From VAZQ01 sp963835165 (GTDB lineage Bacteria > Pseudomonadota > Alphaproteobacteria > Rhizobiales > Xanthobacteraceae): 64,000 nt of DNA. Location: NCBI GenBank assembly GCA_963835165.1, contig CAWIGD010000083.1, forward strand, positions 7,866 to 71,865, written 5' to 3'. Below, piece after piece: positions 44,522 through 53,343 of the stretch. The translations under genes and the position numbers were made by a program. The notes under the pieces are model-generated. The model was not told where the DNA came from and did not search any database. It saw only the letters and a list, made by a program, of their open reading frames with translations. Position 1 is the first letter of the stretch, and the number at the start of each line of letters is the position of its first letter.

Positions 44522-45529
44522 TCAATCCAATCTGATATTGCCGCTGTCCTTCAAGACCTTGGACCAGCGTTCCAGCTCGCTGCGGACGAATGCATCGAAC
44601 TCCGCCGGTGAGCTGCTGCCCACGGCGAGAATCCCCGCTTTTTCCAGTTTGGCGATCATGGCGGGATCGCCGTAAATGCGCGCCACCTCCCGATGGATCT
44701 TGTCGATGATCGCGGGAGCGGTTCCGGCGGGAGCTACCAGAGCGACCCAGGTGGAGCTTTCGTCGAGCCCCGGCAATTCAGCGGCCACGCCGAGGCTGGG
44801 CAGATCGGGCAAGATGGGCAGTGGCCGATTGCTGTATTTCGCCAGCGCCCGGTATTGGCCACCTTGGATCAGCGGCAGGCTTGTGCCGGTGCTGTCGAGT
44901 GCGAAATCGACGGTTCCAGCGAGGACGGCCTGGCCGATTTCGGCGCTGCCCTTGAACGGAACGAGCTGGACGTCGATGCCGGCGGTCCTGGCGAACAGGA
45001 GCGCTCCAAGACGCGACGTGATCGTGCCCGCACCCATGTTGAGCCTGCCGGGATTGGCCTTGGCCTTGGCGATCAGCTCCTTGATCGTCTTTGGCCCCTG
45101 GCTCCGCACCACCACGAGCGACATATTCTTGGTCAATAGCGTGATCGGCGCAAAGTCCTTGAGCGGGTCGTAGGGCAGATTGGGTATGACCAACGGATTC
45201 ATGACCATGGTCGTGTCCATCGGCGCAAACAGGGTGTAGCCGTCCGGGGGGGCCCTCGCAGCGGCTTGCGCGCCGATCGCGGTATTGCCGCCGGCGCGGT
45301 TCTCGATCACGACCGGTTGGCCCCAGTCCTCGCTCATCTTCTGTCCGATGAACCGTGCGACGATGTCGGCCGGGCCGCCCGGCGGAAACGGCACGATGAT
45401 GCGGACCGTCCGGTTGGGATAGTTCTTGGCGTCCGCATCGAGCGCGTCTTGCGCCGACGTGGGCTCGTGCGCGAGCGCCACCGACAGGGCAATGGCGAAG
45501 AGACGAGCTGCAGCCGCCAAAAGGGGCAT
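44522..45529 (-). CDS. Bug/TctC-family binding protein
   Basis: The 335-residue protein has a signal (LLAAAARLFAIALSVALAHE) and the motifs RTVRIIVPFPPGGPADIVAR, ENRAGGNTAIGAQAAARA and SLVVVRSQGPKTIKELIAKA. The C-terminal FDAFVRSELERWSKVLKDSG closely matches the protein at 38384-39391, placing both in one subgroup. ATG 45529 overlaps the upstream gene's stop, so the two are coupled. It is the last gene of a four-gene operon starting at 48288. Confidence 0.9.
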   Translation of the reverse strand: MPLLAAAARLFAIALSVALAHEPTSAQDALDADAKNYPNRTVRIIVPFPPGGPADIVARFIGQKMSEDWGQPVVIENRAGGNTAIGAQAAARAPPDGYTLFAPMDTTMVMNPLVIPNLPYDPLKDFAPITLLTKNMSLVVVRSQGPKTIKELIAKAKANPGRLNMGAGTITSRLGALLFARTAGIDVQLVPFKGSAEIGQAVLAGTVDFALDSTGTSLPLIQGGQYRALAKYSNRPLPILPDLPSLGVAAELPGLDESSTWVALVAPAGTAPAIIDKIHREVARIYGDPAMIAKLEKAGILAVGSSSPAEFDAFVRSELERWSKVLKDSGNIRLD

Positions 45530-46497
45530 CAATCGATCTTTATCCCGACTGCTTGGATGACCTTGGCACGGGTTTCCGCCTGCGAGCGGATGAAAGCGGC
45601 GAACTCCTCGGGCGAGTTGCTGCTCGCAGGCTCGATGCCGGCGGCGAGTAGTTTGTCGCGCACCTCGGGCATTGCCAACACTTTCTTGATTGAACCGTGC
45701 AGCTTGCTCACCACCTCGCGCGGCGTGCCCGCGGGCGCGACGATGCTCTGCCAGATGCCGAGATCGTAGCCGGGGAAGGTCTCGGCGATCGTGGGAATTT
45801 CGGGCGCCAGCGAAAGACGCTGCGCGCTTACCAGTCCCAGAATCTTGAGCTTGTTGTCGCGCCAAAGCGGCAGCGACACGTTGATGCTCTCCATGCCGAG
45901 CGGAATGTCTCCGGCCAGAATGCCGGTGACTTGTGTCGTCCCGCCTCTATACGGGACCATGGTGAAATTGGTGCCGGCCATCATGTTCAAAAGCCCGACA
46001 TTGACTTGCGATGTCGGCGTGCTGATTCCGATCTGGAAGGTGCCGGGCTTGGCCTTTTCCCGCTCGACCAGATCCTTGATCGAACTGACCGGAATGTTGA
46101 TGTTTCCGACCACCGCCGAGGGCACGAGCGCGACCAGCGATACCGGCACGAAATCCTTGAACGGGTCGTACGCAAGCTTGCTGTACAGGAACGGATTCAT
46201 GACCAGGGTGCCGTCGATGGCCATCAGCAGGGTGTAGCCGTCGGGTGCGGCCTTGGCGACCGCCTGGGCGCCGATGATGGTGTTCGCTCCCGGCCGGTTG
46301 TCGATGACGAGTTGCTGGCCCAGGTCTTCGCCCATCTTCTGTCCGATGAGGCGGCCGAGGAAGTCCGCGGGGCCGCCCGGTGCGAACGGGACTACGAGCG
46401 TGATCTGCCGCGCCGGATAATTCTGCGCGGTTGCGGACGAAACAGAAAGTGCGAGCAATGCCGCTGCGCAGGCGAGACGTGCAAAACGCGTCTTCAT
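45529..46497 (-). CDS. Bug/TctC-family binding protein
   Basis: The 322-residue protein starts at ATG 46497 with a Sec signal (LACAAALLALSVSSATAQ), then YPARQITLVVPFAPGGPADF and IDNRPGANTIIGAQAVAKA. It keeps the PDGYTLLMAIDGTLVMN block. The neighbouring upstream gene is a maleate-isomerase-like enzyme, so it may bind a C4-dicarboxylate or its precursor, but this rests on context only. Confidence 0.9.
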   Translation of the reverse strand: MKTRFARLACAAALLALSVSSATAQNYPARQITLVVPFAPGGPADFLGRLIGQKMGEDLGQQLVIDNRPGANTIIGAQAVAKAAPDGYTLLMAIDGTLVMNPFLYSKLAYDPFKDFVPVSLVALVPSAVVGNINIPVSSIKDLVEREKAKPGTFQIGISTPTSQVNVGLLNMMAGTNFTMVPYRGGTTQVTGILAGDIPLGMESINVSLPLWRDNKLKILGLVSAQRLSLAPEIPTIAETFPGYDLGIWQSIVAPAGTPREVVSKLHGSIKKVLAMPEVRDKLLAAGIEPASSNSPEEFAAFIRSQAETRAKVIQAVGIKID

Positions 46498-46525
46498 GTC
46501 ATGTCGAGCCTCTGCCGATTGCCTG

Positions 46526-47293
46526 TCACGCATCCATTTGCCCCATGAGCCGGCCGAGCTCCGGCATCGGGGACAGCGGGCCGAGCAGCGGCCTCAATCT
46601 CTGGACACAGCCCCAAAGCACGGCTTGGTTGCTGTTGACCACCGGCTTGCCCAGCGCGCGCTCGATATCTGCGACTGCCTCGATTTGCGTCGTGTTGGTG
46701 CAACTGAGAAAGATGCCATCGGCTTCCGGCCGGTCGTGCTGGCGGGCGAGTTCGGTCCATTCCCGCGGCGTGACCGTAGCGAATTCGAGCGGCTTGCGCG
46801 CGAGGGCCACGTCATGGACCACGGCAAAGCCGCTGGCATGCAGATAGTCGATCACGGCCTGGTTGCTCTTGTAGGGGCTGAGTACGACCAGCTTTCGCAA
46901 ACCGAGGGCCTGCAACGCTTCGAGCACGAGTCGACTTGTTGCGACCGCCTCGACGCCGCTGGCTTCACGCACGATGTCCAATATGCGGCCTTCGCCCTGC
47001 GGGCCCTGCGTCATCGAAGTGTCCGTGCAGTGAAAGACGATAAGGTCGGGCGCGACATCCGAGAGCAGCTTTGCCGAGGTGGCGATCTCGCCGGCCATCA
47101 CGGCCAGCGGACGTTTCCATTCACCGGCGACGCGGGCGCGCGCGACATGCACACCAAGTCCCGGCGGAGCGAAACGATTGAATTGGGGCTCGGTCATGCT
47201 GTTGACCGACGGAATGATCATCCCGATCCGCGCGCGCGGCGCAGGCAAGGGACTTTCGATATCCCGCGTCTTTAGGGTGGTGACGACGTTCAT
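46526..47293 (-). CDS. maleate isomerase / arylmalonate decarboxylase-family protein
   Basis: The 255-residue paralogue of the 42728 product has the same architecture: RIGMIIPSVNSMTEPQFNRF, then IVFHCTDTSMTQG with the first Cys and IFLSCTNTTQIEAV with the second Cys, ending in KPVVNSNQAVLWGCVQ. Both catalytic cysteines are kept. ATG 47293 avoids an implausible extension into the neighbouring gene. It is the second gene of the operon running from 48288 to 44522, flanked on both sides by binding proteins. Confidence 0.82.
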   Translation of the reverse strand: MNVVTTLKTRDIESPLPAPRARIGMIIPSVNSMTEPQFNRFAPPGLGVHVARARVAGEWKRPLAVMAGEIATSAKLLSDVAPDLIVFHCTDTSMTQGPQGEGRILDIVREASGVEAVATSRLVLEALQALGLRKLVVLSPYKSNQAVIDYLHASGFAVVHDVALARKPLEFATVTPREWTELARQHDRPEADGIFLSCTNTTQIEAVADIERALGKPVVNSNQAVLWGCVQRLRPLLGPLSPMPELGRLMGQMDA

Positions 47294-47316
47294 GATCCTG
47301 TCTCCGAAGTGGCCGG

Positions 47317-48288
47317 TTATTGAATTTTCAATCCGGCATCGCGGGCGAGCGGCGCCCAGAACGCATATTCCTCGGTGAGGAATGCTTGGACGGCGGCCAC
47401 GTCGAGATCCTTCGACAGCAAAGCAAGCTTTTGGAAGTGGTCCTGGATCTTCGGCGATTTCACGATGCGACGGGTGGCCTCGCTGAGCTTGTTGACGACT
47501 TCGGGCGGAAGGCCCTTCGGTCCACACAGCCAGAACCAAGTACTCCCGCGCACGTCGGGATAGCCTTGCTCGGCGAACGTGGGAATACCCTTGAATACCG
47601 GATTGCGTTCGGTGGAGGTGACCGCGAGCGCCACGAGCTGGCCAGCCTTTACCTGCTCGCCGACGGTCATCATCGCAGTGAGCGTCATCGCGATGTGGTT
47701 GCCAAGAACGTCGGTGACGCCTGAATTCGGCGCGGGCACGTGCTGGATGTCGACGTCGGCTTTGCGCTTGAACTGCTCGATCAGGAGGTGGCCGAGCGAG
47801 CCGGGTCCAGGCGAGGAGGACGTGATCGGATTCTGTCTGCGGGTCTTTGCCAGGCTGACAAGATCGGCGATGGATTTCACCCCCAAGGCCGGATTGGCGG
47901 CCCAGGCGTAGCTGTCAGCCCCGATCATCGCGATATGGGTGAAATCCGTGAGCGGATCATAGCCGATATTCGGATTGATCGCGGGACCTGTGAGGTGCGG
48001 GCCGGAACCGCCGATCAGCAAGGTATAGCCGTCGGGCTCTGACCGTGCGACCTGCGCCGAACCGATCGCCCCGCTATTCCCCGGCCGGTTCTCCACGAAG
48101 AATTGCTGCCGGAAGGCGGCCGAAAGCTCGGCTGCCAGCAGACGACCAAACTGGTCGGCACTGCCACCCGGCGCAAAGGCTACAACGATCTTCACCTGCC
48201 GGCCGGGCCAGGCGTCCGCGCCGGCGTCGACCGCGGGCCACAGCCAGAGCGCAGCCGCGATCGTCGCAAGGCCGCCCATCCGGGCCAT
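47317..48288 (-). CDS. Bug/TctC-family binding protein
   Basis: The 323-residue protein heads the operon 48288-44522. Its signal is LATIAAALWLWPAVDAGADA, followed by KIVVAFAPGGSADQFGRLLA, ENRPGNSGAIGSAQVARSEP and DGYTLLIGGSGPHLTGPAI. It differs from the neighbouring paralogues in the last motif, so its ligand may differ. The isomerase-like gene follows after 23 bases. Confidence 0.9.
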   Translation of the reverse strand: MARMGGLATIAAALWLWPAVDAGADAWPGRQVKIVVAFAPGGSADQFGRLLAAELSAAFRQQFFVENRPGNSGAIGSAQVARSEPDGYTLLIGGSGPHLTGPAINPNIGYDPLTDFTHIAMIGADSYAWAANPALGVKSIADLVSLAKTRRQNPITSSSPGPGSLGHLLIEQFKRKADVDIQHVPAPNSGVTDVLGNHIAMTLTAMMTVGEQVKAGQLVALAVTSTERNPVFKGIPTFAEQGYPDVRGSTWFWLCGPKGLPPEVVNKLSEATRRIVKSPKIQDHFQKLALLSKDLDVAAVQAFLTEEYAFWAPLARDAGLKIQ

Positions 48289-48450
48289 CCGATGTCCTCC
48301 CGCTCGCTCCGGCCGCAGCGTCTGGGCGCGCTGGCCGCGTTGTTGAGCTAAAGGATAGTCGAGCCGGTGGTTGAGCGAAAGCTGGCGCAGTGGGGGGAAT
48401 TTTTGGCATAAGCTTGCCGCTCGGGGCGTGCCTTGTGCGACGAGGATGAA

Positions 48451-48822
48451 ATGAACGGCAACGAGATCGACATGCGCATGTTTGCCCAGCGGGCGGGAGC
48501 GAGCGTGAGCTACCCGGCTGGAAGCATCGTGTTCAGCAAGAACGATTCGGGCTCGTGCATGTACATCGTACAGTCCGGCGTGATCGAGATGATGATCGGC
48601 GACACGGTGGTCGAAACCTGCGGTCCGAACGAGGCGATCGGATTCATGTCGATGGTCGACGGGGCCGCACGAAGCTCGACCGCACGCGTCAAGGAGGCTT
48701 GCGAGCTCTCACTCATCGATCAGCGCAAATTCCGTTTCATGGTCGATGAGATACCGAACTTCGCGCTCTACATCATGGGCGCCATGGCGCGGCGCATCCG
48801 TGGCATGAGTCAGGCGATGTGA
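48451..48822 (+). CDS. stand-alone cyclic nucleotide-binding domain protein
   Basis: The 123-residue protein is a single cNMP-binding (Crp/Fnr-like) beta-roll: VSYPAGSIVFSKNDSGSCMY, IVQSGVIEMMIGDTVV and GPNEAIGFMSMVDGAARSST. The phosphate-binding cassette (GxMSxxDGAARSST) resembles that of cAMP-binding proteins. No DNA-binding domain follows. ATG 48451 has gagg close upstream. It may act by protein contact. Its last 13 bases overlap a small gene on the other strand. Confidence 0.78.
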   Translation: MNGNEIDMRMFAQRAGASVSYPAGSIVFSKNDSGSCMYIVQSGVIEMMIGDTVVETCGPNEAIGFMSMVDGAARSSTARVKEACELSLIDQRKFRFMVDEIPNFALYIMGAMARRIRGMSQAM

Positions 48823-49019
48823 CGATCGGCGCCCTGAACATCGCCAGCGGCTTTTGCCAGGAAGCCGTCCCGCACCGTCCATTGGTGCCAGCTGCCGCAG
48901 GCCGGGCAAAGAACGCGCACGCTCTGCTGCCGTATGCGCAAGAGGGTTCCGATCTCGCTCTCGACGCCGCTGTCGACCGCGCGTCCCGTGGATGGGCAAA
49001 CGAAGATGAGGTGCTCCAT
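48810..49019 (-). CDS. small zinc-ribbon-like conserved protein
   Basis: The 69-residue protein starts at ATG 49019, preceded by ggaggcggtt. It reads MEHLIFVCPSTGRAVDSGVE and ends in a knuckle-like VLCPACGSWHQW. Only one cysteine lies in the first knuckle, so the zinc site may be incomplete or use other residues. Similar small proteins are, as I recall, widespread in Bradyrhizobium-like bacteria, without known function. It converges on the cNMP-domain gene and overlaps it by 13 bases. Confidence 0.7.
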   Translation of the reverse strand: MEHLIFVCPSTGRAVDSGVESEIGTLLRIRQQSVRVLCPACGSWHQWTVRDGFLAKAAGDVQGADRHIA

Positions 49020-49148
49020 AACCGCCTCCATCGGACGATCTGACCATGCGATCATGTCGTTGGAGTGACCCTGACGCAATCGACCGCTATCCTGCGCACG
49101 CATCAAACCAATCTTAAGGAGAGAAAGATCACGGAAAATTGTGCGGAT

Positions 49149-50252
49149 ATGTGGCCAGACCGTCGCCTGCTCGAGCTTTTCGGGATCGAGGTGCCGATCG
49201 TGCAGGCGCCGATGGCCGGCGCCATGGACTGGGAACTGGCTGCGGCAGCGGCGCAGGCCGGTGCCCTCGGCTCGCTGCCGTGCGCGATGCTTGATGCGGA
49301 TCAGGTCCGCGAACAACTGGGAAAAATCCGCGCGCACACGACAAAGCCGATCAATCTCGGTTTCTTCTGCCACGCCCAACCGGTGCTCAACAACCAGCGA
49401 GAAGCGCGATGGCGTGAAAGGCTTGCGCCTTATTACCGCGAACTTGAGATCGATCCGGCGGCGCCCGTGCCCCCGAGTAACCGCGGCGCATTCGACGGAA
49501 CATTCTGCGAGGTCGTCGAAGAACTCAAGCCGGAAGTCGTGAGCTTCCATTTCGGGTTGCCGGAGCCTGCCTTGCTGCGCCGGGTCAAGGCCGCAGGTTG
49601 CGTGATCATCAGCTCCGCCACGACGGTTGCCGAAGCGCGCTGGCTCGAAGGGCGCGGCGTCGATGCCGTCATCGCCCAGGGTTACGAGGCCGGCGGACAT
49701 CGCGGCATATTCTTGGGCGACGACATCGCAACGCAAGCAGGCACTTTCGCGCTAGTTCCGCAAATCGTCGATGCCGTGAGGGTTCCGGTCATCGCCGCCG
49801 GCGCCGTCGCCGATGCGCGCGGCATCGCGGCAGCGTTCGCGCTCGGCGCCGCCGGCGTGCAGATCGGCTCCGTCTATCTCTGGTGCCCTGAAGCGAAGAT
49901 TTCGAAGCCGCATCGCGCCGCGCTCAAAACCGCGAGCGAACAGGGTACCGCTTTGACCAATCTGATGACCGGCCGCCCGGCGCGCGGGATCATCAACCGG
50001 GTGATGCGAGAGATCGGTCCGATGTCGGACGTGGCGCCAGCGTTTCCCCTTGCCGCCGGCGCGCTCGCACCGTTGCGTGCAAGGGCGGAGGCGAAGGGAT
50101 CCGGTGATTTTTCCCCGATGTGGGCGGGGCAGGCGGCGTCGCTTGGGCGCTCGCTGCCGGCCGGTGAATTGACGAGGGCTCTCGCCGCCGAGGCGCTGGA
50201 ACTAATCCGCACGCTCGCGGAACCGAAGGCAGAAGACGCTACGCGCGCGTGA
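49149..50252 (+). CDS. nitronate monooxygenase (NPD family)
   Basis: The 367-residue FMN enzyme of the 2-nitropropane dioxygenase family would oxidise nitronates such as propionate 3-nitronate. Family motifs are VPIVQAPMAGAMDWELAAAA, SSATTVAEARWLEGRGVD, IAQGYEAGGHRGIFLG and VIAAGAVADARGIAAAFALG. ATG 49149 is chosen, while the longer open frame upstream is weakly protein-like. It stands apart from the binding-protein operons, and its 3' end overlaps a VOC protein gene by 14 bases. Confidence 0.9.
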   Translation: MWPDRRLLELFGIEVPIVQAPMAGAMDWELAAAAAQAGALGSLPCAMLDADQVREQLGKIRAHTTKPINLGFFCHAQPVLNNQREARWRERLAPYYRELEIDPAAPVPPSNRGAFDGTFCEVVEELKPEVVSFHFGLPEPALLRRVKAAGCVIISSATTVAEARWLEGRGVDAVIAQGYEAGGHRGIFLGDDIATQAGTFALVPQIVDAVRVPVIAAGAVADARGIAAAFALGAAGVQIGSVYLWCPEAKISKPHRAALKTASEQGTALTNLMTGRPARGIINRVMREIGPMSDVAPAFPLAAGALAPLRARAEAKGSGDFSPMWAGQAASLGRSLPAGELTRALAAEALELIRTLAEPKAEDATRA

Positions 50253-51117
50253 CGCGCAGGCGTGTACCCCAGGGGTCGGCGGTCTCGATGCCCGCCGCCG
50301 ACACGGCGGGCCGCAGTCCGGCCTGCGCCAGATGCGTCCTGACCGCTTCGAAGGCCACGTCATCGGCGGCTTCCAGCGAGAGCCACGACAGCCCCGCCCG
50401 GTTCTCGTCGCGCGGTCCCGCGCCGGCGCTATGCCAGACATTGCCGGCGATGTGGTGGTGATAGCGTCCCGATGACATGAAGCTCGCGCCGTGGCGGCGG
50501 CGCGTGACCTCGAGTCCGAGTGCGTCGCGATAGAACGTCTCGGCGCGCGCAATGTCTCCCACCCGCAGGTGAACGTGGCCGATGCGAAGGCCCTCGGGAG
50601 CGCCCGGATAGGTCGCGGCCGGCGGGACTTCACGCAAGATATCGTCGATATCGAGCGGATCGGTGATCATCTTCAATTCGTTGCCAATCCACTGCCAGCT
50701 GTCCGCCGGCCGGTCGGAATAGACCTCCATGCCGTTGCCTTCGGGATCGTCGAGATAGAACGCTTCGCTCACCCCGTGGTCGGAGGCGCCGGTGAGCGGA
50801 ACCTTGTGGCGTGCCACATGCAGGATCCAGCGCGCGAGGTCGGCGCGCGTCGGCATCAGGAAGGCGGTGTGATAGAGGCCCGCGGTACGGGGGTCATCGG
50901 GCTTGGCCCCGGGCTGGTGCTCGAGATGGATGACAGGTACGCCGCCCGCGCCGAGCGTAGCGCCGTTCTTGTCATGGTCGAGCACGGATAGCCCAAGCAC
51001 GTCGCGATAGAACTGCGAGAGCCGGTCGAGGTCGCGGACCTTGAGGCCGACCGCCCCCACATGCAGCGGCGTTCGGCTCGCGAAGGTGGGAAGGGCGGAG
51101 GGGTTGGGGGCATCCAT
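50239..51117 (-). CDS. two-domain VOC protein (CatE-like dioxygenase family)
   Basis: The 292-residue protein consists of two VOC (glyoxalase/extradiol dioxygenase) repeats. The first, residues 17 to about 140, runs from HVGAVGLKVRDLDRLSQFY to DPEGNGMEVYSDRP. The second, residues 178 to about 290, has IGHVHLRVGDIARAETFY and YHHHIAGNVW, and ends DPWGTRLRV. The layout resembles CatE-type catechol 2,3-dioxygenases. The final Glu expected in the second repeat is absent. Activity is therefore uncertain. Confidence 0.78.
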   Translation of the reverse strand: MDAPNPSALPTFASRTPLHVGAVGLKVRDLDRLSQFYRDVLGLSVLDHDKNGATLGAGGVPVIHLEHQPGAKPDDPRTAGLYHTAFLMPTRADLARWILHVARHKVPLTGASDHGVSEAFYLDDPEGNGMEVYSDRPADSWQWIGNELKMITDPLDIDDILREVPPAATYPGAPEGLRIGHVHLRVGDIARAETFYRDALGLEVTRRRHGASFMSSGRYHHHIAGNVWHSAGAGPRDENRAGLSWLSLEAADDVAFEAVRTHLAQAGLRPAVSAAGIETADPWGTRLRVTRA

Positions 51118-51241
51118 GTCCGCTTATATCGGATCTTTGAGCCGGGCCCGCAATACGGGTCATAGGTTGCCGTTGCAAAAGCCGCTCTGCTATAGGCTCG
51201 CGGCATGCCGGCCGGTCTTGGCCGGCCGGAGGAGCCCCGCC

Positions 51242-51529
51242 ATGGCCGTGGATGCCGCCACCGTCCGCCGCATCGCGCATCTCGCGCGCATCGCGGTTGC
51301 CGACGAGGAAATCGAGCCCCTGCAAGGCGAACTCAACGCCATTCTGGCCTTCGTGGAGCAATTGTCGGAGGTGAATGTCGAGGGCATCGAACCGATGACG
51401 TCGGTGACGCCGATGGAAATGAAGCAGCGACCGGACGTGGTCACCGATGGTGGCATTCCCGACAATATCATCAAGAACGCGCCGATGACGGAAGACCATT
51501 TCTTTGTGGTGCCGAAGGTGGTGGAATGA
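51242..51529 (+). CDS. gatC: aspartyl/glutamyl-tRNA amidotransferase subunit C
   Basis: GatC stabilises the GatCAB complex that makes Gln-tRNA-Gln and Asn-tRNA-Asn from the mischarged tRNAs. The 95-residue protein has TVRRIAHLARIAVADEEI, LNAILAFVEQLSEVNVEGIE and the C-terminal APMTEDHFFVVPKVVE. ATG 51242 is used; the open frame upstream overlaps a gene on the other strand. gatA lies 280 bases on, beyond a small gene. Confidence 0.95.
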   Translation: MAVDAATVRRIAHLARIAVADEEIEPLQGELNAILAFVEQLSEVNVEGIEPMTSVTPMEMKQRPDVVTDGGIPDNIIKNAPMTEDHFFVVPKVVE

Positions 51530-51576
51530 GCAAGACGTGGATGGCCGGCACGCGTTCGGCCATGGCGGCGGAGTGA
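51526..51576 (+). CDS. possible 16-residue leader ORF
   Basis: The frame MSKTWMAGTRSAMAAE starts at an ATG overlapping the gatC stop (ATGA) and ends nine bases before the next small gene. The overlap could couple translation of gatC to the following genes. The peptide has no recognisable features and may be chance. Confidence 0.25.
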   Translation: MSKTWMAGTRSAMAAE

Positions 51577-51585
51577 GAACCACCA

Positions 51586-51813
51586 ATGTGCCTCGCCTGT
51601 GAAGAGCAGGAGTATTTTTTCCGCGCGTGGTGCGCCGATTTTCTCGCACGCGGCGAGATGCCGCCGGGCGTGACCGCGGATGATTTGCATGCAATGGGCC
51701 TGCCATTGCCCAAGCCTGCCGCCGGCGGTCCAGCTCAAGTAACCGGGGTAGCCCGACAGCAGCGGACCGAGCCCTCCGCTGCCGCGTTTTCCTGCGATAG
51801 TCCGGACGAATGA
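51586..51813 (+). CDS. small CxxC protein between gatC and gatA
   Basis: The 75-residue protein begins MCLACEEQEYFFRAWCADFL, with a CxxC pair at residues 2-5 and another Cys at about 16. It continues with a proline-rich stretch and a low-complexity tail. Its stop overlaps the gatA start (ATGA), so it is translated from the gat operon. Metal binding through the N-terminal cysteines is possible. It is not a known Gat subunit and I do not recognise a family. Confidence 0.6.
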   Translation: MCLACEEQEYFFRAWCADFLARGEMPPGVTADDLHAMGLPLPKPAAGGPAQVTGVARQQRTEPSAAAFSCDSPDE

Positions 51814-53285
51814 GCGAGCTCACATCTCTGACGCTCGCGGAGGCGCGCGACCGGTTACGCAGACGAGAATTCTCCGCCGTCGAGCTGGCCGATGCGCACA
51901 TTGCCGTCATGGAGAAGGCGCGCGCGCTCAACGCTTTTGTTTTGGAGACGCCGGAGCGCGCCCGCGCGATGGCGCAGGCGGCCGACGCTCGTCTCGGGGC
52001 CGGCGAGGCGCGCCCGCTCGAAGGTCTTGCGCTCGGCATCAAGGATATGTTTGCCACCAAGGACGTGCGCACCACGGCCTGCTCGCACATCCTCGACAAT
52101 TTTCTGCCGACCTATGAGTCGACCGTCAGCTCCAATCTCTGGCGCGACGGCGCGGTGATGCTCGGCAAGCTCAACAACGACGAGTTCGCCATGGGCTCGT
52201 CGAACGAGACGTCGTGTTTCGGCCCCGTGATCTCGCCCTGGCGACGCAAGGGGGCCAACACCCCGCTCGTCCCGGGCGGCTCCTCGGGCGGCTCAGCTTC
52301 GGCGGTGGCGGCGGGGCTGTGCCTCGGCGCAACCGGCACCGATACCGGAGGCTCGATCCGTCAGCCTGCGGCTTTCACCGGCATCGTCGGGATCAAGCCG
52401 ACCTATGGGCGTTGCTCGCGCTGGGGCATCGTGGCGTTTGCGTCTTCGCTCGACCAGGCGGGGCCGTTCGCCCGCACGGTACGCGACGCCGCCATCCTGC
52501 TCACGTCGATGGCCGGGTTCGACCCGAAGGACGCGACGTCGGTAGAGCGCCCCGTGCCGGATTACGAGGCGGCCATTGGCAAGCCGATCAAGGGAATGAA
52601 GATCGGCATTCCCAGAGAATACCGCGTCGACGGCATGGCCGCCGAGATCGACAAGCTCTGGGAGCAGGGGGCGCAATGGCTCAAGGCTGCCGGCGCCGAG
52701 CTGGTCGAGGTGTCACTGCCTCACACCAGATACGCACTGGCGGCCTATTACATCGTAGCGCCTGCCGAAGCGTCCTCCAACCTCGCGCGCTACGACGGCG
52801 TGCGCTATGGCCTGCGCGCGCCCGCGCGCGACATCGCTGACATGTACCAGAGGACGCGGGCCGAGGGTTTCGGCAAGGAGGTGCGCCGGCGCATCATGAT
52901 CGGCACCTACGTGCTATCCGCCGGCTATTACGATGCCTACTATTTGCGTGCGCAAAAGGTACGCACGCTGATCAAGCGCGATTTCGAGAATGTCTTTGCC
53001 GACGGGGTGGATGCGCTTTTGACGCCGGCAACGCCATCCGCCGCGTTCGGCATCGGCGAGATGGGGGCGGTTGATCCGATCGAGATGTATCTCAACGACG
53101 TGTTCACGGTCACGGTGAACATGGCGGGCCTGCCCGGGATCTCCGTGCCCGGCGGCTTGTCGGCCGAGGGGCTGCCGCTGGGGCTGCAACTCATCGGTAG
53201 ACCCTTTGGCGAGGAGGCGCTGTTCTCGCTTGGTCATGTCATCGAGCAGGCAGCGGGGCGGTTTTCGCCCGAGCAGTGGTGGTAG
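51810..53285 (+). CDS. gatA: aspartyl/glutamyl-tRNA amidotransferase subunit A
   Basis: GatA is the amidase subunit that frees ammonia from glutamine. The 491-residue protein carries the Lys-cisSer-Ser triad: Lys78 in LALGIKDMF, Ser near 155 in GGSSGGSASAV, and Ser near 180 in DTGGSIRQPA. Its start overlaps the small upstream gene. gatB is not downstream as usual; it lies 7.2 kb away beyond unrelated genes. Confidence 0.95.
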   Translation: MSELTSLTLAEARDRLRRREFSAVELADAHIAVMEKARALNAFVLETPERARAMAQAADARLGAGEARPLEGLALGIKDMFATKDVRTTACSHILDNFLPTYESTVSSNLWRDGAVMLGKLNNDEFAMGSSNETSCFGPVISPWRRKGANTPLVPGGSSGGSASAVAAGLCLGATGTDTGGSIRQPAAFTGIVGIKPTYGRCSRWGIVAFASSLDQAGPFARTVRDAAILLTSMAGFDPKDATSVERPVPDYEAAIGKPIKGMKIGIPREYRVDGMAAEIDKLWEQGAQWLKAAGAELVEVSLPHTRYALAAYYIVAPAEASSNLARYDGVRYGLRAPARDIADMYQRTRAEGFGKEVRRRIMIGTYVLSAGYYDAYYLRAQKVRTLIKRDFENVFADGVDALLTPATPSAAFGIGEMGAVDPIEMYLNDVFTVTVNMAGLPGISVPGGLSAEGLPLGLQLIGRPFGEEALFSLGHVIEQAAGRFSPEQWW

Positions 53286-53343
53286 GTTGTCATCCGTTCA
53301 AACGCCGGTCCCGGGTGTTGCGGGGAAGCGATGGCGGCACGTC

